Shown here piece by piece: positions 46,133 through 53,983 of a stretch of DNA of 64,000 nt. The DNA comes from Caldilineaceae bacterium bin5 (GTDB lineage Bacteria; Chloroflexota; Anaerolineae; Caldilineales; Caldilineaceae). Both the position numbers and the translations under genes were made by a program. Positions within the stretch are counted from its first letter, which is position 1; every line of letters starts with the position of its first letter. Below the pieces are notes generated by a model that saw only the letters and a list, made by a program, of their open reading frames with translations, did no database searches and was not told where the DNA came from. The DNA is taken from the NCBI GenBank assembly GCA_002238445.1, contig MPML01000005.1, positions 62,001-126,000 of the forward strand. Direction: 5' to 3'.

Positions 46133-47965
46133 CTACTTCGACGTGACCTTGTAAATTGTACCATTTTGGTAGCCGGTTACGTAGACATTGCCCTCTTCGT
46201 CGTCGCCAATGCTGCTGACGGGGACGCGGGCGTTTGCGAGGTATACGCTCCTCCAAGATACTACCGCATTCCCGTCAACGGAGTCCTCGATGCGGCCGAT
46301 CTCCCATATAGCACCGCGACAGAAATCGGCGAACAGGAAACGGCCTTTCAATTGGGGCAGCTCGCTGCCGCGATAGACAACGCCGCCGACTATGGCGCAG
46401 CCGCGAGTGTGGTCGAATTCGGCTACTGGAGAGGTGAATTCTTTTACATGGCTGCATGGAAAAGGCAAGTCGGGAAACTCTATACACCTGGTACCTTCGA
46501 CGGTAGGCCAGCCATAGTTTTCGCCTCCAAGACTGGATGAAGGCACGTAATTCAGTTCTTCGCGACTGTTGTGTCCGGTGTCGGGGAGATAGAGTTCGCC
46601 AGTGTGGCTGTCGAACGCGAATCCCCATGGGTTTCTCAGCCCCATTGCCCAGATTTCGGCGCGATAGCCGTCGACATCGACAAATGGGTTGCTGGCGGGG
46701 ATACCATAGGGTAGGTCTGCTGATTCGACATCGATTCGCAGAATCTTGCCCAGTAGGAGGCTGGGGTCTTGTCCGGTATGCATTGGATAGCCGTCACTGC
46801 CTCCGTCTCCCATGCCAACGTACAGGTAGCCGTCTTCAGGACCGAATACAAGGCGGCCTCCGTTGTGCGCTTCATGTGGTTGACCGACGGTAAGCAGAAT
46901 TTCTTCGCTGGCCGGATCGGCAATGTCGGGATCGTCTGTGGTTTTGAAGCGGCTTATGACAGTGTCGCCGTCAAGATTGGTATAGCTCAGGTAGAACTGC
47001 TGGCTGGCGGGAAAGGAGGGGGGAAAGGCGATGTTTAGAAGGCCTCGCTCTTCGCAACAGCTGACCTGGTTCGAGATATCAAGAAAGAGGGTGTCGTTGG
47101 CGATTCCACTGTGGACGACTTTGATGCGGCCGTGCTGCTCAACCGCGAAGACACGGCCGCTACCATCCCCGGCATGGGCAACCTGCACTGGTTTAACCAG
47201 GCCTTCCAGGAACAATTCCAGCCCGACCTGAGGAGGCATATCATTTTCGCTTTGGCGAGAAACTTGCGTACCGAATATTTTCACATCCTGCCAGGCGACC
47301 CAGCTTGGGCTGTCAAGCGTTTGAATCAGGATCTCTCTAACGGGACGCGGCGGATCTACTTCAATTGCAAGTGTCTGCCCATTCTCGGTGTGGACATCAG
47401 AGAGCCTCCTAAATAGCGTTCGCACGAGTGATCCGTTATCGAGCCACAAGAGGTGCGTTGTCGGGCCGGGAGGCGCTTGAGCAACAACCAACTCAATGCT
47501 GTCCACAAGATACAGGTCATCGAGAGTAATTGCAATCCACTGGGAGGGATGTTGGAGGGAGCTCCAGGCGGTTGCGGGATCGCCATCAAGGGCCCTATCA
47601 GCCGACTCTGTTTCGGCCGAGGCGCGCGCAGTTCCGGCGAGGGCAAGGTTCGGGCGCGGCGGCGTTGATTCAGTAGCTGTGGGCTCCGGTGTGGCTGAAG
47701 GTGTAGGTGCCGGGGTAGATGTGGCTGGCGGTTGCTGGTTTACTTTGCTCTTCGCGGCAGGCCGATCGGGCTCCGGCTGTGCGGCACAAGAGGCCGTGAC
47801 GATCAGAGCCAGAAGCAAGGCAGTTAGCGCGCGCGCCTTTGACCTTGGTCGCTCAGGCGGTGGCACCGTTTTGTGTGTATTTGTCAAGTAGATTATTTCC
47901 GAGAGTTGTTCGAGAATTCGGCGGGCACTGAACGGCAAGGAGTGACAATCATGTCTGCTCATCAT
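46133..47965 (-). CDS. Lipoprotein: discoidin-like domain plus PQQ sugar dehydrogenase propeller (array member 2)
   Basis: Same domain order as its neighbours: lipobox VTASC, Pro/Thr-rich linker, discoidin-like domain (ADRALDGDPATAWSSLQHPS, GPTTHLLWLDNGSLVRTLFR), and GSDH propeller (VFAVEQHGRIKVVHSGI, HEAHNGGRLVFGPEDGYLYV, MGLRNPWGFAFDSHTGELY, GGENYGWPTVEGTRC). The start is uncertain. ATG 47965 overlaps the previous gene's stop (ATGATGA) but leaves about 35 residues before the signal peptide; GTG at 47864-47866 would put the signal peptide at the N-terminus (VPPPERPRSKARALTALL) and the lipid Cys at residue 27. Neither has a clear ribosome-binding site. Confidence 0.83.
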   Translation of the reverse strand: MMSRHDCHSLPFSARRILEQLSEIIYLTNTHKTVPPPERPRSKARALTALLLALIVTASCAAQPEPDRPAAKSKVNQQPPATSTPAPTPSATPEPTATESTPPRPNLALAGTARASAETESADRALDGDPATAWSSLQHPSQWIAITLDDLYLVDSIELVVAQAPPGPTTHLLWLDNGSLVRTLFRRLSDVHTENGQTLAIEVDPPRPVREILIQTLDSPSWVAWQDVKIFGTQVSRQSENDMPPQVGLELFLEGLVKPVQVAHAGDGSGRVFAVEQHGRIKVVHSGIANDTLFLDISNQVSCCEERGLLNIAFPPSFPASQQFYLSYTNLDGDTVISRFKTTDDPDIADPASEEILLTVGQPHEAHNGGRLVFGPEDGYLYVGMGDGGSDGYPMHTGQDPSLLLGKILRIDVESADLPYGIPASNPFVDVDGYRAEIWAMGLRNPWGFAFDSHTGELYLPDTGHNSREELNYVPSSSLGGENYGWPTVEGTRCIEFPDLPFPCSHVKEFTSPVAEFDHTRGCAIVGGVVYRGSELPQLKGRFLFADFCRGAIWEIGRIEDSVDGNAVVSWRSVYLANARVPVSSIGDDEEGNVYVTGYQNGTIYKVTSK

Positions 47966-49707
47966 TGTTTCGTGAGGATGAAAACGATGCCGTCATTCTG
48001 TGCATGTCCGGTGAAATAGATATTTCCCTCTTCATCCTCTCCAACACTACTGATAGGCATACCAGCCTTTGTCAGTAGTATGCTCCGCCATCTGCTCTGG
48101 TCTTCATTTGTTTCATCTCTGTCAAACAGTTCCACACCATAAATGTGACCGGTACAGTAGTCGGCAACGATGAATGTCCCTTGAAGTGGAGGGAGCTCTT
48201 CTGCGGTATAGACGGCTCCACCGACAATTGCGCAACCGCGGGTGTGGTCGTATGAGGCCACGGGCAGAGTCAGGTCGTCGGCGCTACAGGAAAGGATGTC
48301 ATGCTCAAAGCAGATTTCGCCCTCCATAATAGGCCAGCCGTAGTTTGCACCACCGGGAAATCCTGCGGGCTGGTGATTCACTTCCTCGCGCTTGGCGTTG
48401 CCTGTGTCAGGGAGGTACAGGCCGCCGCTATGTTTGTCAAAAGCAAACCCCCATGGATTGCGCAGGCCCAGGGCCCAGATTTCGGGGCGGTATTTGCTGT
48501 CCTGTGCGAAAGGATTGTCGGGGGGGATGGCGTAGGGCACGGAGCCCGACTCCACATCGATGCGCAGGAGCTTGCCCAGCAACGTATCGGACGACTGCCC
48601 GCTGTTTTTGGGATCGCGGGGGAGACCGCCGTCACCGCTGCCTATATAGAGGTAACCGTCTTGCGGACCGAATGCCAGATGGCCGCCGTTGTGGTTTTCG
48701 TGGGGTTGCTCGATGGTGAGCAGTATTTCCTCGCTGTCTTCGTCTGCCCGATTCGGGTCGGTGGTGGTGGCGAAACGGCTGATGGTGGTAGCACCTTCAT
48801 TGTTTGTGTAACTCAGGTAGAAGTGCCCGCTGTCAGGATAAGTTGAAGGGAATGCCAGACCGAACAGGCCCCTCTCACCGACGCAGCAGCTGACGCGCTC
48901 TGAAATGTCCAGGAACGGTGTCTCAATTGTAACGGCATCGTTGACTATCCGAACGCGGCCTGGTTGCTCGACAACGAAGACGCGGCCGCTGCCGTCGCCT
49001 GCGTGCGTTACCCGCACTGGATATTCCAGCCCTGTTGCAACCTTTGCGACTTCGTATTTGGGGACATTGTTGTCCGACTCGGGTACGGCCACTTGGGTAC
49101 CGAAGACCCGCAGTTCACGCCAGGCGACCCAGCTTGGGCTGTGAGTGGTCAGAATCAGCACTTCGTTCACGATCTGTGGTGGTCTGATTTCGACAGTTAG
49201 CGTCTGGCCGTCCTCAGTGTGGATGTCGGACAGGCGCTTATAGAAGGTGCGCAGGCCCGACCCATAACCTAGCCATACTTCGTGCGTGGTCGGACCTGGA
49301 GGCGCCTGGGTGATGACCATCTCTACTCTGTCTACCAGATAGTGCTGGTCCAAACCGATAGCGTACCACTGCGGCGCAGACTGTTGGGAACTCCAGATTG
49401 TTTCGGGGTCGCCATCGATGGCCAAGTGAGCTGCTTCATCGGGGACCAGATGGCCTTCGGCGCTTCTGATGTAGGTGAGGCCGGATGCCAGAGGGGCCAC
49501 ATTTTCCCCGAGCGGGGTGCTCACGACTGGAGTGACGGATGGCGCTGTGGCAGGAGAGAGTGAGATTTTCAAATTGGCGAGAGGCTGGGAGGTGTCGGAT
49601 GAACCGGGTGCAGATAGACTTTCATAGGTTGTTGAAGAACAGGCGGCCACGAAGAGAGCCAAGAAAAAGACACAGAATAAGCAGCAGATTTTTTTCGTTT
49701 CGGTCAT
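47962..49707 (-). CDS. Lipoprotein: discoidin-like domain plus PQQ sugar dehydrogenase propeller (array member 3)
   Basis: A 581-aa paralogue. Lipobox FVAAC (Cys23) follows a Cys/Phe-rich hydrophobic stretch. The discoidin-like domain holds AIDGDPETIWSSQQSAPQWY, GPTTHEVWLGYGSGLRTFYK and VAWRELRVFG. The propeller holds VFVVEQPGRVRIVND, HENHNGGHLAFGPQDGYLYI, LGLRNPWGFAFDKHSGGLYL and GGANYGWPIMEGEICF. The GPTTH and HTEDGQTL blocks are shared by all four array members. The stop codon overlaps the possible start of member 2 by four bases. It probably faces the outside of the cell membrane. Confidence 0.86.
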   Translation of the reverse strand: MTETKKICCLFCVFFLALFVAACSSTTYESLSAPGSSDTSQPLANLKISLSPATAPSVTPVVSTPLGENVAPLASGLTYIRSAEGHLVPDEAAHLAIDGDPETIWSSQQSAPQWYAIGLDQHYLVDRVEMVITQAPPGPTTHEVWLGYGSGLRTFYKRLSDIHTEDGQTLTVEIRPPQIVNEVLILTTHSPSWVAWRELRVFGTQVAVPESDNNVPKYEVAKVATGLEYPVRVTHAGDGSGRVFVVEQPGRVRIVNDAVTIETPFLDISERVSCCVGERGLFGLAFPSTYPDSGHFYLSYTNNEGATTISRFATTTDPNRADEDSEEILLTIEQPHENHNGGHLAFGPQDGYLYIGSGDGGLPRDPKNSGQSSDTLLGKLLRIDVESGSVPYAIPPDNPFAQDSKYRPEIWALGLRNPWGFAFDKHSGGLYLPDTGNAKREEVNHQPAGFPGGANYGWPIMEGEICFEHDILSCSADDLTLPVASYDHTRGCAIVGGAVYTAEELPPLQGTFIVADYCTGHIYGVELFDRDETNEDQSRWRSILLTKAGMPISSVGEDEEGNIYFTGHAQNDGIVFILTKQ

Positions 49708-49793
49708 AGCATTATTTTGGCTATGCGTAGACTGGTTCTGATTGCGAATGAAATTATGACAGGGGTCTAATGCGACCAGATCGAATTTCAGAC

Positions 49794-51455
49794 TTATTGT
49801 TCCACCAGCATGTAGACGGCGCCGTCTTGATAGCCGGTGACGTAGATATTGGCTTCTTCGTCTTTGCCGACCCTTCTTATTGGAACAGATGCGTTGGCAA
49901 GCCGTTCAGTCTGCCACACGTTCTGGGAATCCAACTGGGGAGGTTTCAGTCCCCATATCCGTCCACTGCAGAAGTCGGCAAAGAGGAATAGACCCTGCAA
50001 TTCCGGGCTGCCGCTACCGCGATAGACCGCCCCTCCCACGACTGCGCCACCTTGGGTATGGTCGAATTCGGCCACGGGGGCTGTCAAGCCAACGACACGC
50101 TGGTCGCATGGCCAGTATTCGAAACAGATAGGTCCTTCCATTATGGGCCACCCGTAATTCTCGCCGCCTTCACCTGTGGCGGGCTGGAAGTTCACTTCCT
50201 CGCGATGCGAGTTACCGACATCCAGTATAAAAAGGTCGCCGGTCTGCGGGTCAAAGGCAAATCCCCAGGGATTGCGAATGCCCTGCGCCCATATTTCCCC
50301 ACGGAAGTCGTAAATCTGCGAGTAGGGATTACGGTCGGGCACGCGATAGGGAATTTCTGGATCTCTTACGTCGATCCGAAGTATCTTGCCTCGCAGTGAC
50401 GTGGGTTCCTGGCCTGCGTTTTCGTACCAGAGACCGCCGTCTCCACTGCCTATGTAGAGGAAGCCATCCTGCGGCCCGAAGGCAAGATGGCCGCCATTGT
50501 GCATCGCGTCAGGTTGGTCGATTGTCAGGATAATTTCCCCGCTGTCCTGGTCGACTTTGTTCGGATCGCCGCTGGTTGCGAAACGGCTGACTACAGTGAC
50601 GCCGTCGATACTTGTGTAACTCACATATAGAATAGGGATGGCTGGAAAGGAAGGCGGAAAGGCTAGATTCAGCAGCCCTTGTTCGCCGCAGCAACTGACG
50701 CGGTCAGCAATGTCCAGAAAGGGATCATCCTGGATCACGCCGTCTTGCATGATAAGGACAGAGTTCTTCTGTTCGACAACGAAAATCCTGCCGCTGCCAT
50801 CGCCTGCTTGCGTGACCTGCACTGGAAACTCGAATCCCGAGACATTTTTGACAAGTTTCAGGCCAGACTCCAATCGTTCAGCGAGGTTGGCAGCGGGTGA
50901 CCAGAACACTCGCAACTCGCGCCAAGCCACCCAACAGGGACTCTCAAGAGTGAGAACCAGGACTTCGTCTGCGACCCGCGGGGGCACAATAACAATGTTG
51001 AGCGTTTGGCCGTCCTCGGTGTAGACGTCGGAGAGACGTTTATAGAGTGTGCGGGTACCTGTAGCGTTTCCTAACCACACCTCATGTGTAGTCGGACCAG
51101 GCGGAGCTTGTGCCGTTACCAACTCCACAGAATGTATCATGTACAAACCGTCCAGGGCAACTGAGAACCACTGTGTTGGATGCTGTCCAGAACTCCAGAC
51201 CGTTTCAGAATCGCCATCGATCGCGTTGTGCGCGGTTTCTTCATCAATTGATAAATGGCCTTCTTCGGTCTTTGTAGAACCGCGTCCAACACCCCGACCC
51301 GCGACATTCTCACCTCGCCGAAGAGGGGTTGCATTGGCAGTGGGTTGTGGGGTGGCCGTTTGTAACGGGTCTACAGTGTTGGATTCAGGGGAGGACCTGC
51401 ATGAGGCCAGAACCAGGAGAGACAGCGGTGCACAGACGACGAAATATCGGGACAT
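49794..51455 (-). CDS. Lipoprotein: discoidin-like domain plus PQQ sugar dehydrogenase propeller (array member 4)
   Basis: I chose ATG 51453-51455, which places the signal peptide MSRYFVVCAPLSLLVLASC at the N-terminus (lipid Cys19); a longer frame runs 62 codons upstream into the intergenic region. The 553-aa product has the discoidin-like domain (AHNAIDGDSETVWSSGQHPT, GPTTHEVWLGNATGTRTLYK) and GSDH propeller (IFVVEQKNSVLIMQDGV, DAMHNGGHLAFGPQDGFLYI, QGIRNPWGFAFDPQTGDLFI). It is the first of the four-gene array and lies about 115 bp after a DppC-type permease gene, so the array may be read with that transporter. Confidence 0.86.
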   Translation of the reverse strand: MSRYFVVCAPLSLLVLASCRSSPESNTVDPLQTATPQPTANATPLRRGENVAGRGVGRGSTKTEEGHLSIDEETAHNAIDGDSETVWSSGQHPTQWFSVALDGLYMIHSVELVTAQAPPGPTTHEVWLGNATGTRTLYKRLSDVYTEDGQTLNIVIVPPRVADEVLVLTLESPCWVAWRELRVFWSPAANLAERLESGLKLVKNVSGFEFPVQVTQAGDGSGRIFVVEQKNSVLIMQDGVIQDDPFLDIADRVSCCGEQGLLNLAFPPSFPAIPILYVSYTSIDGVTVVSRFATSGDPNKVDQDSGEIILTIDQPDAMHNGGHLAFGPQDGFLYIGSGDGGLWYENAGQEPTSLRGKILRIDVRDPEIPYRVPDRNPYSQIYDFRGEIWAQGIRNPWGFAFDPQTGDLFILDVGNSHREEVNFQPATGEGGENYGWPIMEGPICFEYWPCDQRVVGLTAPVAEFDHTQGGAVVGGAVYRGSGSPELQGLFLFADFCSGRIWGLKPPQLDSQNVWQTERLANASVPIRRVGKDEEANIYVTGYQDGAVYMLVEQ

Positions 51456-51570
51456 TCTACTCACGTGCGAAAAGTCTTTTCGCCAATAACATTGAATGTT
51501 GAAGAGCAGGATTGAAGACTGCCCTGCAGAACGAGCGGCACGCTTGGCGCTGCATCTCTTGCCCATGCTT

Positions 51571-52704
51571 TTAGAGTGAATAGGGATCGACTGCGTCGCG
51601 CAGTCCGTCGCCGACGAAGTTGAAGGTGAGGACGGCGGCAATGACGAAGAAAGCAGGGATCAGTAGCCAGGGCTGTTGAAGAAGGACACTTACCAATTGG
51701 GCCTGCTTCAGGAGGGCGCCCCAACTGGTCTGAGGCGGCTGAATGCCTAATCCCAGGAAGCTGAGGGCGGTCTCGGCCAGAATCATGCCGGGAATGGCCA
51801 GTGTGGAGACGACGATTATGTGGCTGAATGCATTGGGCAGCAAGTGGCGAAAAATGATGCGGGCGTCGGAGGCGCCGGCGGCCCTAGCTGCCAGCGAGTA
51901 CTCCATTTCGCGGTAGGACAACACTTTTGCCCGCACCTGGCGAGCGAGGCCGGTCCATTGTATCAGGGAAAGGATTACGGAAATGGCAAAGAATCGCTGC
52001 AAAGGGGACCAGGTTGGAGGCATGGCCGCGGCCAGAGCAGCCCATAAAGGAATCGCGGGAAAGGACATCAGGAACTCGATGACGCGTTGGATCATGGTAT
52101 CAATCATTCCGCCGTAGAAGCCCGAAATCGTGCCCAGTGAAGCACCGAAAATGATTGTCAGGATCACACCGACCAGACCGATTGTCAGCGAAATTCTGGC
52201 GCCCATAAAAACACGCGCGACCATATCGTGGCCCAAATCGTCGCTGCCCAGCAGATAGAATACGCCCGGCTCGTCCACGCCGTAGAGATGGCGGTTGAAA
52301 GGGATCAGTCCGAACAGTTTGTATTCGTATCCCTTTACAAAGAATTTAATCGGGTAAATTGTTTCGAAATCTTCATCGTGTACCCAGCGGAATGTGTCCA
52401 TGTCGATTTTGCTGTCGAGGCCATAGACAAAGGGACGCAAGTGAAAATTTCCCTGTTCGTCGAGAAAGCGGGGCAGCTGCGGGGGCACAAATACGTAGTC
52501 TTCGTGCACATCAGTAAAGCGAACTGGGGCCAGAAAGTCTGCAAACAGGGCCGACCCATACAAGAAGATCAGGACGAGTCCGCCGCCGATGGCGAGTCGG
52601 TTGCGCAGAAAGCGGCGCCCGATCAGCCTGGCAGGTGAAATAGCCGTAGCCTTGCGGGCATCATTTCCAGCTTGAAGATTGACGGTTGCAGCGTTTGTCG
52701 CCAT
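51571..52704 (-). CDS. Peptide-type ABC transporter permease, DppC/OppC family
   Basis: I prefer ATG 52702-52704; a TTG two codons upstream would overlap the preceding stop. The protein of about 377 aa is longer than usual because of an insertion of about 90 residues between the first span and the conserved core (VRFTDVHEDYVFVPPQLPRF, then YGLDSKIDMDTFRWVHDEDF). After it come GSDDLGHDMVARVFMGARIS, the EAA loop EYSLAARAAGASDARIIF, then RHLLPNAFSHI and LSFLGLGIQPPQTSWGALL. Large periplasmic insertions are known in some OppC-type permeases. It forms a channel with the DppB-type partner upstream. Confidence 0.92.
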   Translation of the reverse strand: MATNAATVNLQAGNDARKATAISPARLIGRRFLRNRLAIGGGLVLIFLYGSALFADFLAPVRFTDVHEDYVFVPPQLPRFLDEQGNFHLRPFVYGLDSKIDMDTFRWVHDEDFETIYPIKFFVKGYEYKLFGLIPFNRHLYGVDEPGVFYLLGSDDLGHDMVARVFMGARISLTIGLVGVILTIIFGASLGTISGFYGGMIDTMIQRVIEFLMSFPAIPLWAALAAAMPPTWSPLQRFFAISVILSLIQWTGLARQVRAKVLSYREMEYSLAARAAGASDARIIFRHLLPNAFSHIIVVSTLAIPGMILAETALSFLGLGIQPPQTSWGALLKQAQLVSVLLQQPWLLIPAFFVIAAVLTFNFVGDGLRDAVDPYSL

Positions 52705-52706
52705 GA

Positions 52707-53690
52707 TCAAGTGTAGCGGATGCGAGGATCGATCCAGACGAGCAGGATATCGGCCAGGAAGTTGCCGATTACCAACAGCCCGGCCAGAAAGACAAGGAAG
52801 GTGCCGGCGAGATACATGTCCTGTTGGAGCAGGGCATTGAAGTAGAGGGGACCTGTAGTGGGAAGGCTGAGTACCATTGAGACGATGGTAGCGCCTGAAA
52901 TGATCTGTGGCAGGCTGGTGCCCAGAACCATCACCAATGGATGGATTGCATTGCGCACGGCGTGGACTAGGATCACCCGCCGTTCAGGCAGCCCCTTGGC
53001 GCGCGCTGATGTGATATATGCAATTTTGAGTACATCGAGCAGATTACCCCGCATCATTCGGATCAGCCCGGCCGTGCCGGAGGTACCGACGACGATAACA
53101 GGGATCCACAGATGTTTCAGGAGGTCCCATAGCTTGGCGACGTCCCAGGGAGCGTCTTCATATTCGGGTGAAAACAGCCCTCCGACCGACTGATCGAAGC
53201 TCATGGCAGCAATGACCATGAAGATAAGAGCGAGCAGGAAATTTGGAATTGAGAGCCCGACCATACCGATGGTAGTGAAGAGGTGATCGCTGGCCTGGTA
53301 CTGGTGCGTGGCGGAATAGATGCCGATTGGGATAGCAACTAACCAGGTTACCAGCAGGGTAGTGATCGAGATAAGCATTGTCAGCATCAGACGCTCCCAA
53401 ATCAGCTCGCTCACGTCCTTGTTGTAGGCAAAGGAACGGCCAAAGTCACCCTGGACAAAGCCGCTTACCCACTTCCAATACTGCACGTAGATCGGCTGAT
53501 CAAGGCCGTACTGCTGTACTATAGTTTCCAGCTGGCTCTCTGTAGTCGTTGTCCCCTGAGACTCCAGCTCTTCGCGGTAGACATCCAAGTAGGAGCCGGG
53601 CGGCAGATTGATAATCACGAAGCCCACGATCGAGACAAAGAACATCGTGATCAGCATGTATAGAAAGCGGGGAATGATGAATTGTTGCAA
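52707..53690 (-). CDS. Peptide-type ABC transporter permease, DppB/OppB family
   Basis: A 327-aa permease with the DppB N-terminus (IIPRFLYMLITMFFVSIVGF, then VIINLPPGSYLD), LETIVQQYGLDQPIYVQYW, an EAA loop AYITSARAKGLPERRVILVH, then AVRNAIHPLV, and the end FLADILLVWIDPRIRYT. It lies between its binding-protein gene (53984-56083) and the DppC-type gene. No ATPase genes follow; instead four sugar-dehydrogenase-like lipoproteins do. Confidence 0.93.
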   Translation of the reverse strand: MQQFIIPRFLYMLITMFFVSIVGFVIINLPPGSYLDVYREELESQGTTTTESQLETIVQQYGLDQPIYVQYWKWVSGFVQGDFGRSFAYNKDVSELIWERLMLTMLISITTLLVTWLVAIPIGIYSATHQYQASDHLFTTIGMVGLSIPNFLLALIFMVIAAMSFDQSVGGLFSPEYEDAPWDVAKLWDLLKHLWIPVIVVGTSGTAGLIRMMRGNLLDVLKIAYITSARAKGLPERRVILVHAVRNAIHPLVMVLGTSLPQIISGATIVSMVLSLPTTGPLYFNALLQQDMYLAGTFLVFLAGLLVIGNFLADILLVWIDPRIRYT

Positions 53691-53807
53691 CAGCGGCCTC
53701 CAACGTGCAGCCTACTCCTGATTTCACGCAACTACAGTATACAAGAAAGCGGACGAAACGCCCGCCTGTCGGCCCGTTTGAATACGAGTTTCCTTGTTTC
53801 TACGCGG

Positions 53808-53842
53808 GAGAGAGGAGTTTGGGATCCACTCCTCTCTCCCTT
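53808..53842. promoter_or_regulatory. Perfect 13-bp hairpin between binding-protein and permease genes
   Basis: GGGAGAGAGGAGT (53808-53820) and ACTCCTCTCTCCC (53830-53842) with a 9-nt loop. On the plus strand it is followed by TTATTCTT, but the flanking genes read on the minus strand, where no uridine tract follows. Confidence 0.7.
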
Positions 53843-53943
53843 ATTCTTCATCCTTTCGTTTCGCCACTTACCGGCCGGATGTTACTGGAATTCGCGTCCG
53901 GTTCAGCTTGCGGCGTTCTCCTGCACGGGCGTTCAAATCGGTT

Positions 53944-53979
53944 GCAGACCGAATCGATCAGCTCGGCAGGTAGGTCTGC
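53944..53979 (-). promoter_or_regulatory. Hairpin directly behind the binding-protein stop codon
   Basis: GCAGACC (53944-53950) and GGTCTGC (53973-53979) form a 7-bp stem with a 22-nt loop, 4 nt after the stop codon of the binding-protein gene. It is weaker than the hairpin at 53808-53842. Confidence 0.45.
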
Positions 53980-53983
53980 GATT

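Noticed and set aside
53808..53842. Plus-strand intrinsic terminator
   Set aside because: The T-rich tract follows on the plus strand, but no plus-strand gene lies upstream; it more likely belongs to the minus-strand operon as a stability hairpin.
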